A stretch of DNA of 64,000 nucleotides, from assembly GCA_016196565.1 (NCBI GenBank), contig JACPXK010000068.1, forward strand, positions 1-64,000. The letters run 5' to 3'. This DNA is from Candidatus Omnitrophota bacterium (lineage in GTDB: Bacteria > Omnitrophota > Omnitrophia > Omnitrophales > Aquincolibacteriaceae). Made by a program: the position numbers and the translations under genes. Positions 52,848 through 62,627 of the stretch are shown here, piece by piece. The stretch's first letter is position 1. Each line of letters starts with the position of its first letter. A model generated the notes under the pieces. That model was given only the letters and a program-made list of their open reading frames with translations. It ran no database searches and was not told the DNA's origin.

Positions 52848-55800
52848 ATGAAATCATTTAAACAATCCCGCAGATTATTTTGTCTTCTTGTCCTTACCTT
52901 TTTTATTTCCAACTCACTTTTTCCTTTTTCCGGCTACAGCGCTGAGAATGTCGAGCTTGCTTTTGCAGGCAATCGTTTTGTCTCATCCATTCAAATCCCT
53001 GCCGAACTGGGCGAAATCTCGGAAATCGCTAAGTCCCCACGGCCGGGCCCGGTCATCATTCATCTTCAAACCGCTCACGGGCATTTTGAGGCCCAAAAAA
53101 ATATCGAAGCGATTCTCAAATTTTTGGAAAAAAATTACGGCATTCGTCATCTTTATTTAGAAGGGGCCTCGGCAAAACTCAAGCCTGAACTTTTCCGTTT
53201 TTTCCCCGAAGAGCCCGCGCTTAGTCACAGTCTTATCGAATCCCTTGTCAAAGAAGGGGAATTAACCGGGGCGGAGGCCTTTCTCATTCGCTCAAGCCAA
53301 ATTGCCCGTGGACAGGGAGTAGAAAATCTTCAGGCTTTTCTTCGAAACCGTAAGGTTTTCGAGGAAGTCCTTGGGCAAAAGAAAATGGCCGGACGCTTTT
53401 TGGACGCCTTCCAAAAGGAATGGAAAAAAACCGCCACCCGGCTTCTTTCGCCGGACTTGAAACAGTTTCTGAGGCGATTCGATGCCTATGAGTCCGGCCT
53501 TCTTTCTTATCCGGATTGGATTTTGGATTTAAGCAAAATGGCCCAGGCACGGCTCGATCTTGATTTGGAAGATGTCGGCCGCCAAATTCAGTGGCCTTAT
53601 CTTGTGCGCTATTTCCGGCTTCAAAAATCCGCCGCTTCACTTGATCTTTCAAAAATCGAAATTGAGAAAGCTGTTTTTTTAAAGGCCTTGGAATCGTTTC
53701 AGGTTGCTCCCGTTTTGAGGGAAGAAATCCGGGCCGCGCTTGAAGAAAAAACACCTTCGGCCCAAAACGAAAATCCATTTTCAAAAACCCGCCTTCTTTT
53801 TGAACATCTGATGGACGGGCTTCCCGCGGATTTTACCTTTCAACCCTATCCCAACCTGGCCCTTTGGATTGAAAAAATAATTTTGCTGGAGGAAATGTCC
53901 AGCAAAGGCCTTTATGAGGAAATGAACAGGCTTAAGGACGAGGTTTTTTCGGTACTTGCCAAGACCGAAGCCGAGAAAAAAATGCTACGCCTTTATGAAA
54001 ACGGGATTTTACTTAAAAAACTTTTTTCTCTGGAATGGACGCGTGAAGATTATGAGTTTTACGCGGCCCGCAAAAAAGTCCAAAGTCCTTCCGAGATGTT
54101 CCAGGTTTTGAATGCCCGGTGGCCGGATTTAAAACAAGCGGGCCGCCTTTTCCGTCAAAGTCTTTATTTTTATCAAGGCGCGTTCCGGCGCGAGCATTGG
54201 CTTTTTCAGAATTCCGCGCGCCAGATGCGGGCCGCCAAAATTAAAAAAGCGGTTTTGGTGACCGGAGGATTTCACGCGGAGGGTTTGCGCGGCGAAATGT
54301 TAAAAGCCGGTTTTTCTTATGTGGGAATACGGCCGCGCATGACGGAAATTGATTCTAAAGACCGTCAAACTTATCTTCGTGCCGCGCTTGGAACAAGTCC
54401 CGTCTCAAAATCCAAAATCGAAATTTTTCTAAGGACCGCCGCGAATTTTTTCCGGCAGTCTCCGCGCCTTGCTTCCCATGCCAGGAATATTTTTCTAAGC
54501 ACGGGGAAATTCGTCATTGAGGATTATGCCCGGCAACAGGGTTTTCCCGAGAATAAAAGGCGCGGTCTTTTTCTTGATTTTCAAAGCAAAATCGATGCGC
54601 TTTTTGCCGGCCGTTCCGAGCTCCGTTCTTCCAAAGCGGTCTTTATTCAGGCTTCTTTCGAACAATTTTTAACGCTTATGCAATCGGTTCTTCCGGCAAG
54701 GTTTTCTCCCTATGTGCTTCGATATCCCGGCCGCACGGAGATTTATTCAGACATTGTCGTAGACCGATTCCTTTCGCCAAGCCGCTTTCGTCAATGGGTG
54801 GAGAAAAATTCCCGTAAGATCAGCCTGAAAGAAGCCATAGGTAAACTTGTGGATAAGAAAAAGAACCGCAAACAAATACTGGTCCCGCTTGTCCCTGATA
54901 AAGTCGCCCTCGTCGAACGGGAAGATTTTTTAAATCTTGTTTTTCAATCAAAAATCCAAATTCATATGGCCCATTGGGTTTATGAGTTTAAAAAAGACGG
55001 CAGAGTGACCGCACGGGGAAAAAAAGAGAGGGAGATGGCCGTTGAAGACCCCCATTTGAAGGATTTTCTTACGGAGCAATTGATTTTTTTAGCTTCGTCC
55101 ATTCTAGTGACCGAGTTGTCGCCATGGGAATTTTTGCCGGAAAACAAATTTCGCATGACTTTTGATTATATGATTTCCAGTGACCGTATTTTTCAAGAAA
55201 ATCCGAATAAGGGAAACGACGTTTTTGCCCGCTGGATTTTAAAACGCCGAACGGGGCATGTCGGATTTTATGATCAGGAACTTCTTGGAAAGATAGCGCA
55301 AGCGGCGCGAATGGAACCGGAAGAAATTGAACGTTTTTTGAAATTGAATCATGAAGCAGTGCATAGGGCCGGCCGCTGGGCCCTAGCCTATGCCGCGCAA
55401 ATGCTTTCCAATCCCCAAAGACCCGTTCTCGCGCTGGCCACTGAAGGTAAATTAAAATCGGACCGTTCCATCCTCCTGCGTGAAAAGCCTGAATCGAAAC
55501 CTTCCTCAGATCCCTTGATGCAATTCATGCATGAATTAGGAGAGGGATATTTGATCGTGCCTTCTGATATTGGGACCGCAATTGTCGGAGCGATGGAAGG
55601 AGTTGGCGGGTCAAAATTCCACATCACCCTTGCTGATTACCGGCGGTTTTTGACGCAACTTTATGTTCTTGTTTCTGCTTTCAGAATCAAAGGAAAAAAA
55701 GGCGTGCCCGATTATTTCGATTTTTTTGATATCACCAAAAATCCTCCTGAGAAGGTCATACCGGGAATGGAAGCTTTACTTAAAAGAAATCATTTTTTTC

Positions 55801-57887
55801 TCCCTGAGGAGGATTTCTTTGCTTCACCAAGACGGGCCCGGGACTGGATGGCGGCTTCCGCCGTTTCTTCCGCTTTTAATCAAATGAGTGATCCATCGAA
55901 GCAGCGGTTTTTAAGAGTCCGAAATTTAGTTCTAGAAAAGAGCCCTGAGATTGTCCCTTTGCTTACCGCCAAAGGTCTTCTGTTTGAAAAATCCGAAGCA
56001 GCAGAAGAGATTGCCGATTTGTGGCAGTTATTGCTTGTCCCTGCAGGGATCGCGGTAAATCAAATAAAGGACAGGCATCAAGCCATGGACAAAATTCTTT
56101 TTGGCGACGGTAAAAAGGACAAAGGTGTTGTCAATCAATCCCCCGAGGCAGTCACTATCTTTGAGTTTTTCTTCAATGAATTCGTCCCGATTTTTTTTAA
56201 AAAGTACGAAGCTTTGACGGATCGTTTTCTCGAAATTTATAAGGATCGTCCCCACATCACCCGGTGGAAAAGAGAGTTTGAAGCAACAAAAAGGGTTGCC
56301 GGGCAATGGGCAAAGCAGCATCAGCGCTCCGAAATGCGCGCGGATGATAATATGCTGCCTTCTGTCTCAAATCCAAATGCGTTGGTCACGGGACGCCCTG
56401 GCAAGGACATGGAACTTTTAACGGATAAGGAAAAAGAGGAGATAGCAAAGCTTAAACGCCGTGCGGTGCTTGGGAGCCTGGTGACCTTAGCTTCAGGGTT
56501 CTTATTGGGAGTTGCGGCCAGTTTGATGCCTTCCGAAGAAAATAAAAAAGAAATCGCAAAACCCGTCGTCCTCAAAGATTGGCGGGAAGTCTGGAGACAA
56601 AAGGGTTTGAATATTGAATGGATCGATAATCCCAAGCGGCGTTTTTTCGAGGACCCGGAAATCGCCGATTGGTTTGACCGCGCTTTCAAAGAAGCCATGA
56701 TCAAAAGCAGCCGCGGGAGGGTTCAGTTTTTGCGCCAGGTGCAGGCCGAAGTCTGGACCCCTTTGAATGGGGAAAAAACCGTGTTATTCCGTTTTGAGTC
56801 GGAGGCGCCGGACCTATTCGGTGAGACGATTCCGAATGCGGTAGTCCGTCTGGGGCCCTCCAAACAAGACGATCTTCAAAACGTTCTTTGGCGGGCCATT
56901 ACCGGTAAATGGTATGAACAGGAAAGGCGTTTTACGTTTGCTTTTAAAACTTTCTTTCAGGTCCTTGGAGTTGGACTTGGGATAGCGGCCCCTATCGTTT
57001 ATTTTTTTACGATTCGCCGCGGGGACATCCCTCGAGTCCGCACTTTTGTGCCTAAAACTCTAGACGATGAAACAAATGCCGCTGCAGCCGGTTCCCCCAA
57101 AAATCCTCCCCGTTCAGAACTTCGGCGCATACCCTCAAGTTCTCCGACAAAAATTGCCCGCGGCATTAAGGCATCGTTCGGACGGCTGTCGGCAGGGCAT
57201 CTTGAAAAGGCGTCGGTGCCGGAACCTTTAAAAGAATTTATTCGAATCAACGAAGGCCTTGGAGGCGGAAGTTTTCAGGCCGTAAAAAAAGTCATTCGGG
57301 AATTGACCGGCGGAATTATTTCGATGGCTTCTTATGCCGTAAAAATTTATTCCTTTTTGGCCGTGCAATCAGAAACTTATTCCGAAAAGGTCAAATCCAT
57401 CATTGCCCGCGCTCTGGCTATTTTGGGGATCAATACAAAAATTTCTTATGCCTATGTGCTTGGCGCGCGTTTTGCCATTGATGATGAAGGCATTGTTTCT
57501 ATGCGTACGGTTTTTGGCGACAGCCCGGCTGTGGTCATGATTGCCAAGGGAGGAAAGCACGAAAAAAGAGACAGGCGAATTGTGGAACAATTCAATCGGG
57601 AACTTGAAACCCTGGGGCGGCCGGCCATCGATCTAGCGGAAAATTGGGAGGAAGCCAAAAGAAAACTCAATCAAGCCATCCTGTCACGTCAAAAAGGCCC
57701 TTTCGTTTTTCATGAAATAGTCAATCAGGATGACCGCTCCTTGGCCGGACGTTTAAAAAAAGAAATCCCTGTGCTTACGCGTATTTTGCCGGGTATGCAC
57801 CAACGATTTTTTAATGTCGTCAGTCCCATCGCGGAAGGTTTAATGGCCAAATTCCGGGCCATTTCAGAGACCGTTACGTCCGCCTAA
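52848..57887 (+). CDS. Giant envelope protein with TraB/ChaN-like N-terminal domain
   Basis: 1679 residues. Signal peptide or anchor at 9-28 (FCLLVLTFFISNSLFPFSGY). The first ~500 residues resemble TraB/ChaN-type folds: VIIHLQTAHGHFEAQKNI, IRHLYLEGASAKL and, near 462-485, AVLVTGGFHAEGL. Two further hydrophobic helices lie at about 1205-1230 and 1370-1390, so the middle part would be extracytoplasmic and ~1231-1369 may sit across the membrane. Three RSELR/RSEMR motifs (589, 1160, 1422) stand at likely domain boundaries. I recognise the type from Omnitrophota but know no function. No close neighbours in an operon; a terminator follows. Confidence 0.85.
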   Translation: MKSFKQSRRLFCLLVLTFFISNSLFPFSGYSAENVELAFAGNRFVSSIQIPAELGEISEIAKSPRPGPVIIHLQTAHGHFEAQKNIEAILKFLEKNYGIRHLYLEGASAKLKPELFRFFPEEPALSHSLIESLVKEGELTGAEAFLIRSSQIARGQGVENLQAFLRNRKVFEEVLGQKKMAGRFLDAFQKEWKKTATRLLSPDLKQFLRRFDAYESGLLSYPDWILDLSKMAQARLDLDLEDVGRQIQWPYLVRYFRLQKSAASLDLSKIEIEKAVFLKALESFQVAPVLREEIRAALEEKTPSAQNENPFSKTRLLFEHLMDGLPADFTFQPYPNLALWIEKIILLEEMSSKGLYEEMNRLKDEVFSVLAKTEAEKKMLRLYENGILLKKLFSLEWTREDYEFYAARKKVQSPSEMFQVLNARWPDLKQAGRLFRQSLYFYQGAFRREHWLFQNSARQMRAAKIKKAVLVTGGFHAEGLRGEMLKAGFSYVGIRPRMTEIDSKDRQTYLRAALGTSPVSKSKIEIFLRTAANFFRQSPRLASHARNIFLSTGKFVIEDYARQQGFPENKRRGLFLDFQSKIDALFAGRSELRSSKAVFIQASFEQFLTLMQSVLPARFSPYVLRYPGRTEIYSDIVVDRFLSPSRFRQWVEKNSRKISLKEAIGKLVDKKKNRKQILVPLVPDKVALVEREDFLNLVFQSKIQIHMAHWVYEFKKDGRVTARGKKEREMAVEDPHLKDFLTEQLIFLASSILVTELSPWEFLPENKFRMTFDYMISSDRIFQENPNKGNDVFARWILKRRTGHVGFYDQELLGKIAQAARMEPEEIERFLKLNHEAVHRAGRWALAYAAQMLSNPQRPVLALATEGKLKSDRSILLREKPESKPSSDPLMQFMHELGEGYLIVPSDIGTAIVGAMEGVGGSKFHITLADYRRFLTQLYVLVSAFRIKGKKGVPDYFDFFDITKNPPEKVIPGMEALLKRNHFFLPEEDFFASPRRARDWMAASAVSSAFNQMSDPSKQRFLRVRNLVLEKSPEIVPLLTAKGLLFEKSEAAEEIADLWQLLLVPAGIAVNQIKDRHQAMDKILFGDGKKDKGVVNQSPEAVTIFEFFFNEFVPIFFKKYEALTDRFLEIYKDRPHITRWKREFEATKRVAGQWAKQHQRSEMRADDNMLPSVSNPNALVTGRPGKDMELLTDKEKEEIAKLKRRAVLGSLVTLASGFLLGVAASLMPSEENKKEIAKPVVLKDWREVWRQKGLNIEWIDNPKRRFFEDPEIADWFDRAFKEAMIKSSRGRVQFLRQVQAEVWTPLNGEKTVLFRFESEAPDLFGETIPNAVVRLGPSKQDDLQNVLWRAITGKWYEQERRFTFAFKTFFQVLGVGLGIAAPIVYFFTIRRGDIPRVRTFVPKTLDDETNAAAAGSPKNPPRSELRRIPSSSPTKIARGIKASFGRLSAGHLEKASVPEPLKEFIRINEGLGGGSFQAVKKVIRELTGGIISMASYAVKIYSFLAVQSETYSEKVKSIIARALAILGINTKISYAYVLGARFAIDDEGIVSMRTVFGDSPAVVMIAKGGKHEKRDRRIVEQFNRELETLGRPAIDLAENWEEAKRKLNQAILSRQKGPFVFHEIVNQDDRSLAGRLKKEIPVLTRILPGMHQRFFNVVSPIAEGLMAKFRAISETVTSA

Positions 57888-57888
57888 T

Positions 57889-57909
57889 CTCGAACCCCTC
57901 GAGTTTTTT
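57889..57909 (+). terminator. Intrinsic terminator after the giant gene
   Basis: CTCGA-ACCCC-TCGAG stem-loop (57889-57903) followed by TTTTTTA, immediately after the stop codon at 57887. The stem is short, but the T-tract is clean. Confidence 0.65.
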
Positions 57910-57958
57910 AGTCTAACCCTTTTAAAATTGATGGGTTATGACTATTTCCACCCCTGGT

Positions 57959-57987
57959 TTGAAAAGCCCCAGCGGCACGGCTATACT
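57959..57987 (+). promoter_or_regulatory. Promoter of the HD-GYP gene
   Basis: TTGAAA (57959-57964), 17-bp spacer, TATACT (57982-57987). The leader is about 60 nt and ends with AAAGGGGG before ATG 58053. Confidence 0.78.
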
Positions 57988-58052
57988 CTAAATAGAGTTT
58001 TTATCGAAACATACGGCATAACGTAGCGTGGCCAGACTAAAGGGGGACATGC

Positions 58053-59735
58053 ATGTCGGTTCGAGGTGAGAAAAATTTTTCTGTCCTGTTGGTGGAAAAT
58101 GATTTGGAAGTTCTCTCCCGGCTCCGGCAAGGTTTCGAAAAGGACAAAAGCTCAATTTCGTGTTTTGATCATGCCCTTGATCTTGAAGATGCCTTCCGAA
58201 AATTAATCGAAAATTCTTACGATCTTCTTCTCGTCGAATCAGAACTCAAAGGACGTTCCGGGCTCGAACTTCTGGATCAACTGAATCAAAATCATTTACG
58301 TCTTCCTTTTGTCTTAATGACTCCGGTTCATGATGATCAGCTGGTTCGGGAGGCCATGCGTCAGGGCGTGGCCGATGTGATTGTCAGAAACGGTGACGAT
58401 TTCGAGGATTTGGCCTGCCAGTTGAAACGTTCCTACGAAAAATTTCAAAAAAATTTACAACAGCAAACTTTTCCGCCCAAACCCAAGAGAGAAAAATCCC
58501 CAAAACTGGGAATCCGCGATGAACTGACGGGGCTTTACAGCCACAGCTATCTTCATGAGCGTATCGTGGATGAATTTTCCCGGGCCATTCGTTATCAATA
58601 CCCGCTCTCATGCATTGTGATTGATATCGATCATTTTAAAACCTTCAACGAAAAAAGCGGATACCGGATCGGGGACGATGTTCTGAAAGAATTTTCGCGC
58701 CACCTTTTTGATAATTGCCGGCTGAGCGACTTTGTGGCCCGTTACGGCGGCGAGGAATTTGCCATCATCCTGCCTCATGTGGATTATCAGGGCGCGGCGC
58801 AACTCGCGTCACGTTTGCGGATATTTTTTACCGAACACATCTTTGAGGCGGGAATGGAAGAGGTTAATCTGACGATTTCTATGGGTGTTTCTTCCTTCCC
58901 GGAAGATTCCATGCAAAATCGCTGCGAGCTGATGACTTATGCCAATCAGGCCCTCATGCGTTCCAAAGCGGGCGGCCGCAATCGCGTAACGCTCTATAAG
59001 GATATTATTCCGGTGATTGTGGACGGCATGCCGAGCCTTAAAATCAGCGAAGAAAAAATCGTTGATTTCCAGCGCCGCCTCTCCGAAATTTCGGATACCG
59101 CGCGGCGCGCTTATATCGACGCTTCCAAAGCCCTGATTATTGTTTTGGAAAGTAAAGACCGGTTTACGGCGGGGCACGGGGCGAGCTGTGCCAAATACTC
59201 CATGCAAGTCGCGGAAGCCATGGGCATGGGGCTGGACGATGCCGAGGTGGTGGAACATGCGGCCCTTCTGCATGATGTGGGAAAAATCTGCATTCCCGAC
59301 AGCGTTCTTTTAAAACAGGGCAAACTGACTTTTGTGGAATATGAACTCATGAAACAGCATCCGTATTTGGGTTATAAAATGCTGAAGCCGATTAAATTTT
59401 TGCAGGAAGAAGCCGTGCTGGTTCTTCATCATCATGAATGGTTCAACGGGGAAGGCTATCCTTGCCGTTTGAAAGGAAATGAAATTCCGCTGGGGGCCCG
59501 TATCATTCAAGTCATCGATTCTTACGACACCATCCGCATCGCCGGCGGCCGTTATAAAAAAACCATGACGGTGGAGGACGCGGTCAATGAGCTCATTAAT
59601 TGTTCGGGCACGCAATTTGATCCGGAAGTCGTGAAGGCCTTTATCGGCGTTCTCAAGGAACGCAAAGAGCTTAGCTCCGAGAATTATCAAAAAGACCGCC
59701 TCGAAAAAATCATCGAGCAAACCCACCTCGCTTAG
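58053..59735 (+). CDS. Receiver-GGDEF-HD-GYP c-di-GMP enzyme
   Basis: 560 residues. Receiver-like domain with the acceptor Asp replaced by Glu62 (LLLVESELKG), possibly locked in an active-like state. GGDEF domain with active GGEEF (232-236) and an RxxD inhibitory I-site (223-226) five residues before it. HD-GYP domain with HD at 407-408 (LLHDVGKI), HHHEW and GEGYP (466-470), complete metal and catalytic residues. It could both make and degrade c-di-GMP. It stands alone after a promoter. Confidence 0.94.
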   Translation: MSVRGEKNFSVLLVENDLEVLSRLRQGFEKDKSSISCFDHALDLEDAFRKLIENSYDLLLVESELKGRSGLELLDQLNQNHLRLPFVLMTPVHDDQLVREAMRQGVADVIVRNGDDFEDLACQLKRSYEKFQKNLQQQTFPPKPKREKSPKLGIRDELTGLYSHSYLHERIVDEFSRAIRYQYPLSCIVIDIDHFKTFNEKSGYRIGDDVLKEFSRHLFDNCRLSDFVARYGGEEFAIILPHVDYQGAAQLASRLRIFFTEHIFEAGMEEVNLTISMGVSSFPEDSMQNRCELMTYANQALMRSKAGGRNRVTLYKDIIPVIVDGMPSLKISEEKIVDFQRRLSEISDTARRAYIDASKALIIVLESKDRFTAGHGASCAKYSMQVAEAMGMGLDDAEVVEHAALLHDVGKICIPDSVLLKQGKLTFVEYELMKQHPYLGYKMLKPIKFLQEEAVLVLHHHEWFNGEGYPCRLKGNEIPLGARIIQVIDSYDTIRIAGGRYKKTMTVEDAVNELINCSGTQFDPEVVKAFIGVLKERKELSSENYQKDRLEKIIEQTHLA

Positions 59736-59791
59736 GTACCCCGTTCGTACCCCTTCCAAAGGTGCAGGGTTCAAAATTCCATTTTATTTTC

Positions 59792-59933
59792 GAGATCTTA
59801 ATATTGTTCTCCGGGACCGTTCGGACCACAGATAAATGTCGGATTGAGTGGTCCTCACTGCGTGAAGCTTCCGGCGTTTTCATTCCATAGAAAACGCCGA
59901 CTTCAAGCTCCCTACGAACAATATTAAGCTCTC
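59792..59933. repeat. 142-bp branched palindrome (structured RNA or MITE-like element)
   Basis: An 18-bp closing stem GAGATCTTAATATTGTTC (59792-59809) / GAACAATATTAAGCTCTC (59916-59933) with one mismatch encloses two perfect hairpins: GGACCAC/GTGGTCC (59823-59829, 59848-59854) and CGGCGTTTTC/GAAAACGCCG (59872-59881, 59890-59899). The layout is a three-way junction. Confidence 0.75.
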
Positions 59934-60040
59934 GTAAATCATTACGAATTCTTCACCATTTTGCTCGCTGCCATTCTGCAATCTTTTAAAATATTTCTGT
60001 GAGTTGCCTTCGGAAAACTGAAATTGTCTTAAAATCATTA

Positions 60041-60220
60041 AGGCCGTTCTTTGTCTGAAGAGTCGAAATCGGATTCGCGACATTAGAAATCTTAGGAGTC
60101 TCAGGCTGGAAGGCCGATGGCCCGCCGTTTTTTGGCGGGAACAGCGGAAGGTTTCCGGCCGAGACTCCTTTAGATTTCTCGCATTGAATCCGCCGAGGCT
60201 CGAAGACAAAGGAACGGCCT
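60041..60220. repeat. 180-bp imperfect palindrome, copy A
   Basis: Ends AGGCCGTTC (60041-60049) and GAACGGCCT (60212-60220) are exact inverted repeats. Inner arms also match (AAATCTTAGGAGTCTC against GAGACTCCTTTAGATTT), and the centre has CCCGCC-GTTTTTT-GGCGGG. The left 110 bp (60047-60156) recurs at 63891-64000 with seven mismatches. No coding sequence; it looks like a MITE or structured repeat. Confidence 0.85.
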
Positions 60221-60247
60221 AATCTAGATTTGCTACCAAATCTGTGC

Positions 60248-60276
60248 TTGAGATTGGCGGCTTTCCTGTGGATAAT
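60248..60276 (+). promoter_or_regulatory. Promoter-like site upstream of the acs unit
   Basis: TTGAGA, 17-bp spacer, GATAAT, ending 11 bases before ATG 60287. If used, the transcript would have almost no leader. Confidence 0.45.
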
Positions 60277-60286
60277 ACACGCCGCC

Positions 60287-60622
60287 ATGGGCATCGAGAC
60301 TTTTCCCGAAATTGAGAGTTTTCAAAAACTTCCCCGCCAAGTGATTGTCAAGGGAGGCTCCTCCAGTTTTGATCATGAAAAAGGCGCCGAGCTTCGCGGC
60401 ATCGTGATCAATAACATCGGACATTCCATCCGCAACATTCGCGTGAGTGTGGTCATCTTCGATAAAAACAAACTCCCGGTTTTAAACACAAGCACCGTCA
60501 CCGAACCCGAACTGCTTCCGCAAGGCGGCATTGCCAATTTCACTTTCAAGCTTGAAGAATACCCCGAACGCATTCTGGACTATCATCTCTACTCCACCTG
60601 GAATTTTAATGAAGAGCTCTAA
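60287..60622 (+). CDS. Small beta-rich hypothetical protein upstream of acs
   Basis: 111 residues from ATG 60287. Alternating strand pattern ([72 protein letters not shown]) resembling FxLYD/immunoglobulin-like beta sandwiches. An upstream TTG at 60230 would add a hydrophobic stretch ([14 protein letters not shown]) that could be a signal peptide; I cannot decide between the starts. It overlaps acs by 14 bases. Confidence 0.65.
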   Translation: MGIETFPEIESFQKLPRQVIVKGGSSSFDHEKGAELRGIVINNIGHSIRNIRVSVVIFDKNKLPVLNTSTVTEPELLPQGGIANFTFKLEEYPERILDYHLYSTWNFNEEL

Positions 60623-62627
60623 AAACGATTTAGCCCAGACCGTTATCACGCAGGACGCTATCGACGTTCTCTTAAAAGAAAACAGAAAATTTCCTCCTCC
60701 GGCCGATTTTCAAAAAAATGCATGGGTCAAAGACGAATCCGTTTATGAAAAGGCCGCCAAAGATCCCGAGGCTTATTGGGCGGCGTGGGCCTCCGAACTT
60801 CAGTGGATGAAGCCTTGGAAAAAAATTCTCGATTGGAAACCGCCGCGCGCCCAGTGGTTTGTGGGCGGCAAAATCAACGCCTCCGTCAATTGTGTGGACC
60901 GTCACGTCTTTTCGGACACCGGCCATCATACCAAGCGCAATAAGGCGGCGATTATTTGGGAAGGAGAGCCCGGCGATACGCGCACACTGACTTATTGGGA
61001 TCTTTACCGCGAAGTCAATCAATGTGCCAATGTTTTGAAAAAGCTGGGGATTAAAAAAGGCGACCGGGTCGGACTTTATCTTCCCTTGATTCCGGAGCTG
61101 TTGATTGCCTGCCTCGCCTGTGCCCGCATCGGCGCTGTGCATAGTGTGGTATTCGGCGGATTCAGTTCGGAATCTCTGCGCGACCGCATGAATGATGCCG
61201 AGGCGAAGCTTGTCATTACGGCGGATTTCGGCTGGCGCCGCGGCAATCAAATCCAGCTCAAAAAAGCGGTGGACGAAGCTTTAAGCCAAGCGCCCTCCGT
61301 TAAAAATGTGATTGTGGTGCGGCGAAACGGATCGGATCAAAAGGCTTCTCCCGAATGTTCCATGCAAGAAGGCCGCGATCTTTCTTGGCATCAACTTATG
61401 CAAGAGGCCAAGGCTTACTGTGAACCGGCCGAAACCGACGCCGAAGACATGCTTTTCATTTTATATACCTCGGGTACTACGGGAAAACCCAAAGGCATTG
61501 TGCATACGACAGGCGGGTATTTAACCGGTGTTTATGCTACGACCAAATGGATTTTCGATTTAAAAGAGGAAGATGTTTTTTGGTGTACGGCCGATATCGG
61601 CTGGATTACCGGGCATAGTTATGTGATTTATGGTCCGCTTGCCAACGGCGCGACCGTCCTGATGTATGAAGGTGCGCCGGATTGGCCGGAAAAAAACCGT
61701 TTTTGGAAGCTCATCGAAAAATACGGCGTCACCATTTTTTATACCGCGCCAACCGCAATTCGCGCCTTTATGAAATGGGGAAACCAGTGGCCGGCGGGTT
61801 GTGACCTTTCTTCGCTTCGTCTTCTTGGATCCGTGGGCGAGCCCATTAATCCCGAAGCTTGGATGTGGTATCAGGAGCATATCGGCCGTAAAAAATGTCC
61901 TGTCGTGGATACGTGGTGGCAAACCGAAACTGGATGTATTTTGATTTCTCCCTTGCCGGGCGTGACGGTCACGAAGCCCGGTTCAGCGACTAAACCTTTT
62001 CCGGGAATTTCCGCTGAAATTTTAAACGAGGCCGGGGAGTGCATTAAAACCGGCGGAGGTTATGTGGCGCTTACCAAGCCTTGGCCTTCCATGCTGCGTA
62101 CCATTTATAATGACGATGAAAGATACGTGAAACAATATTGGTCCAAATGGCGGAAAGATATTTATTTTGCCGGCGACGGCGCTAACCGTGATGAAGAAGG
62201 TTATTTTTGGTTTATGGGCCGGGTAGACGATGTGATGAATGTGGCCGGTCACCGCATCGGCACGATGGAAGTGGAAAGCGCGCTAGTCGATCATCCTGCT
62301 GTGGCGGAAGCCGCGGTGGTGGGCAAGGCCCATGAGATTAAAGGACAAGCTCTGGTTGCTTTTGTCACGCTTAAGGCAGGCAATAAATCCAGTGACGATC
62401 TTGCCAAAACTTTGAAAGAACATGTGGCCAAAAAAATCGGGGCCATTGCCCGTCCCGAAGAAATTCTTTTCTCCGCCGACCTTCCCAAAACCCGTTCCGG
62501 AAAAATCATGCGGCGTCTCTTGCGCGACATTGCCGAGGGAAAGGCCTTGGGCGATACCACGACCCTTGCCGATGCTTCTGTGATCGAAAGCTTGAAGCAG
62601 CAATATGAATCCGTTGAAGGCAGTTAA
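60609..62627 (+). CDS. acs: Acetyl-CoA synthetase (AMP-forming)
   Basis: 672 residues from ATG 60609; typical Acs is about 650. ATP-binding motif [11 protein letters not shown], the [11 protein letters not shown] acyl-site segment, [19 protein letters not shown] hinge and the C-terminal catalytic lysine in [16 protein letters not shown] are intact. Substrate could be acetate or propionate; acetate is likeliest from overall similarity. It overlaps hemL by 23 bases. Confidence 0.95.
   Translation: MKSSKNDLAQTVITQDAIDVLLKENRKFPPPADFQKNAWVKDESVYEKAAKDPEAYWAAWASELQWMKPWKKILDWKPPRAQWFVGGKINASVNCVDRHVFSDTGHHTKRNKAAIIWEGEPGDTRTLTYWDLYREVNQCANVLKKLGIKKGDRVGLYLPLIPELLIACLACARIGAVHSVVFGGFSSESLRDRMNDAEAKLVITADFGWRRGNQIQLKKAVDEALSQAPSVKNVIVVRRNGSDQKASPECSMQEGRDLSWHQLMQEAKAYCEPAETDAEDMLFILYTSGTTGKPKGIVHTTGGYLTGVYATTKWIFDLKEEDVFWCTADIGWITGHSYVIYGPLANGATVLMYEGAPDWPEKNRFWKLIEKYGVTIFYTAPTAIRAFMKWGNQWPAGCDLSSLRLLGSVGEPINPEAWMWYQEHIGRKKCPVVDTWWQTETGCILISPLPGVTVTKPGSATKPFPGISAEILNEAGECIKTGGGYVALTKPWPSMLRTIYNDDERYVKQYWSKWRKDIYFAGDGANRDEEGYFWFMGRVDDVMNVAGHRIGTMEVESALVDHPAVAEAAVVGKAHEIKGQALVAFVTLKAGNKSSDDLAKTLKEHVAKKIGAIARPEEILFSADLPKTRSGKIMRRLLRDIAEGKALGDTTTLADASVIESLKQQYESVEGS

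Larger units (their letters stand above)
59736..60286. other. 551-bp gene-free region filled by two large imperfect palindromes
   Basis: No credible gene is present; short frames here are shadows of palindromic DNA. The region holds a 142-bp branched palindrome (59792-59933), a 180-bp imperfect palindrome (60041-60220) that recurs at 63891, and a promoter-like site at 60248-60276. Confidence 0.8.

Noticed and set aside
57988..58052. c-di-GMP riboswitch in the leader of the HD-GYP gene
   Set aside because: The leader is only about 60 nt and lacks the GEMM-I/II conserved blocks.
59880..60209. Minus-strand open frames in the gap before acs
   Set aside because: They are translations of palindromic DNA with no ribosome site, Arg/Phe-rich composition and no protein-like pattern.
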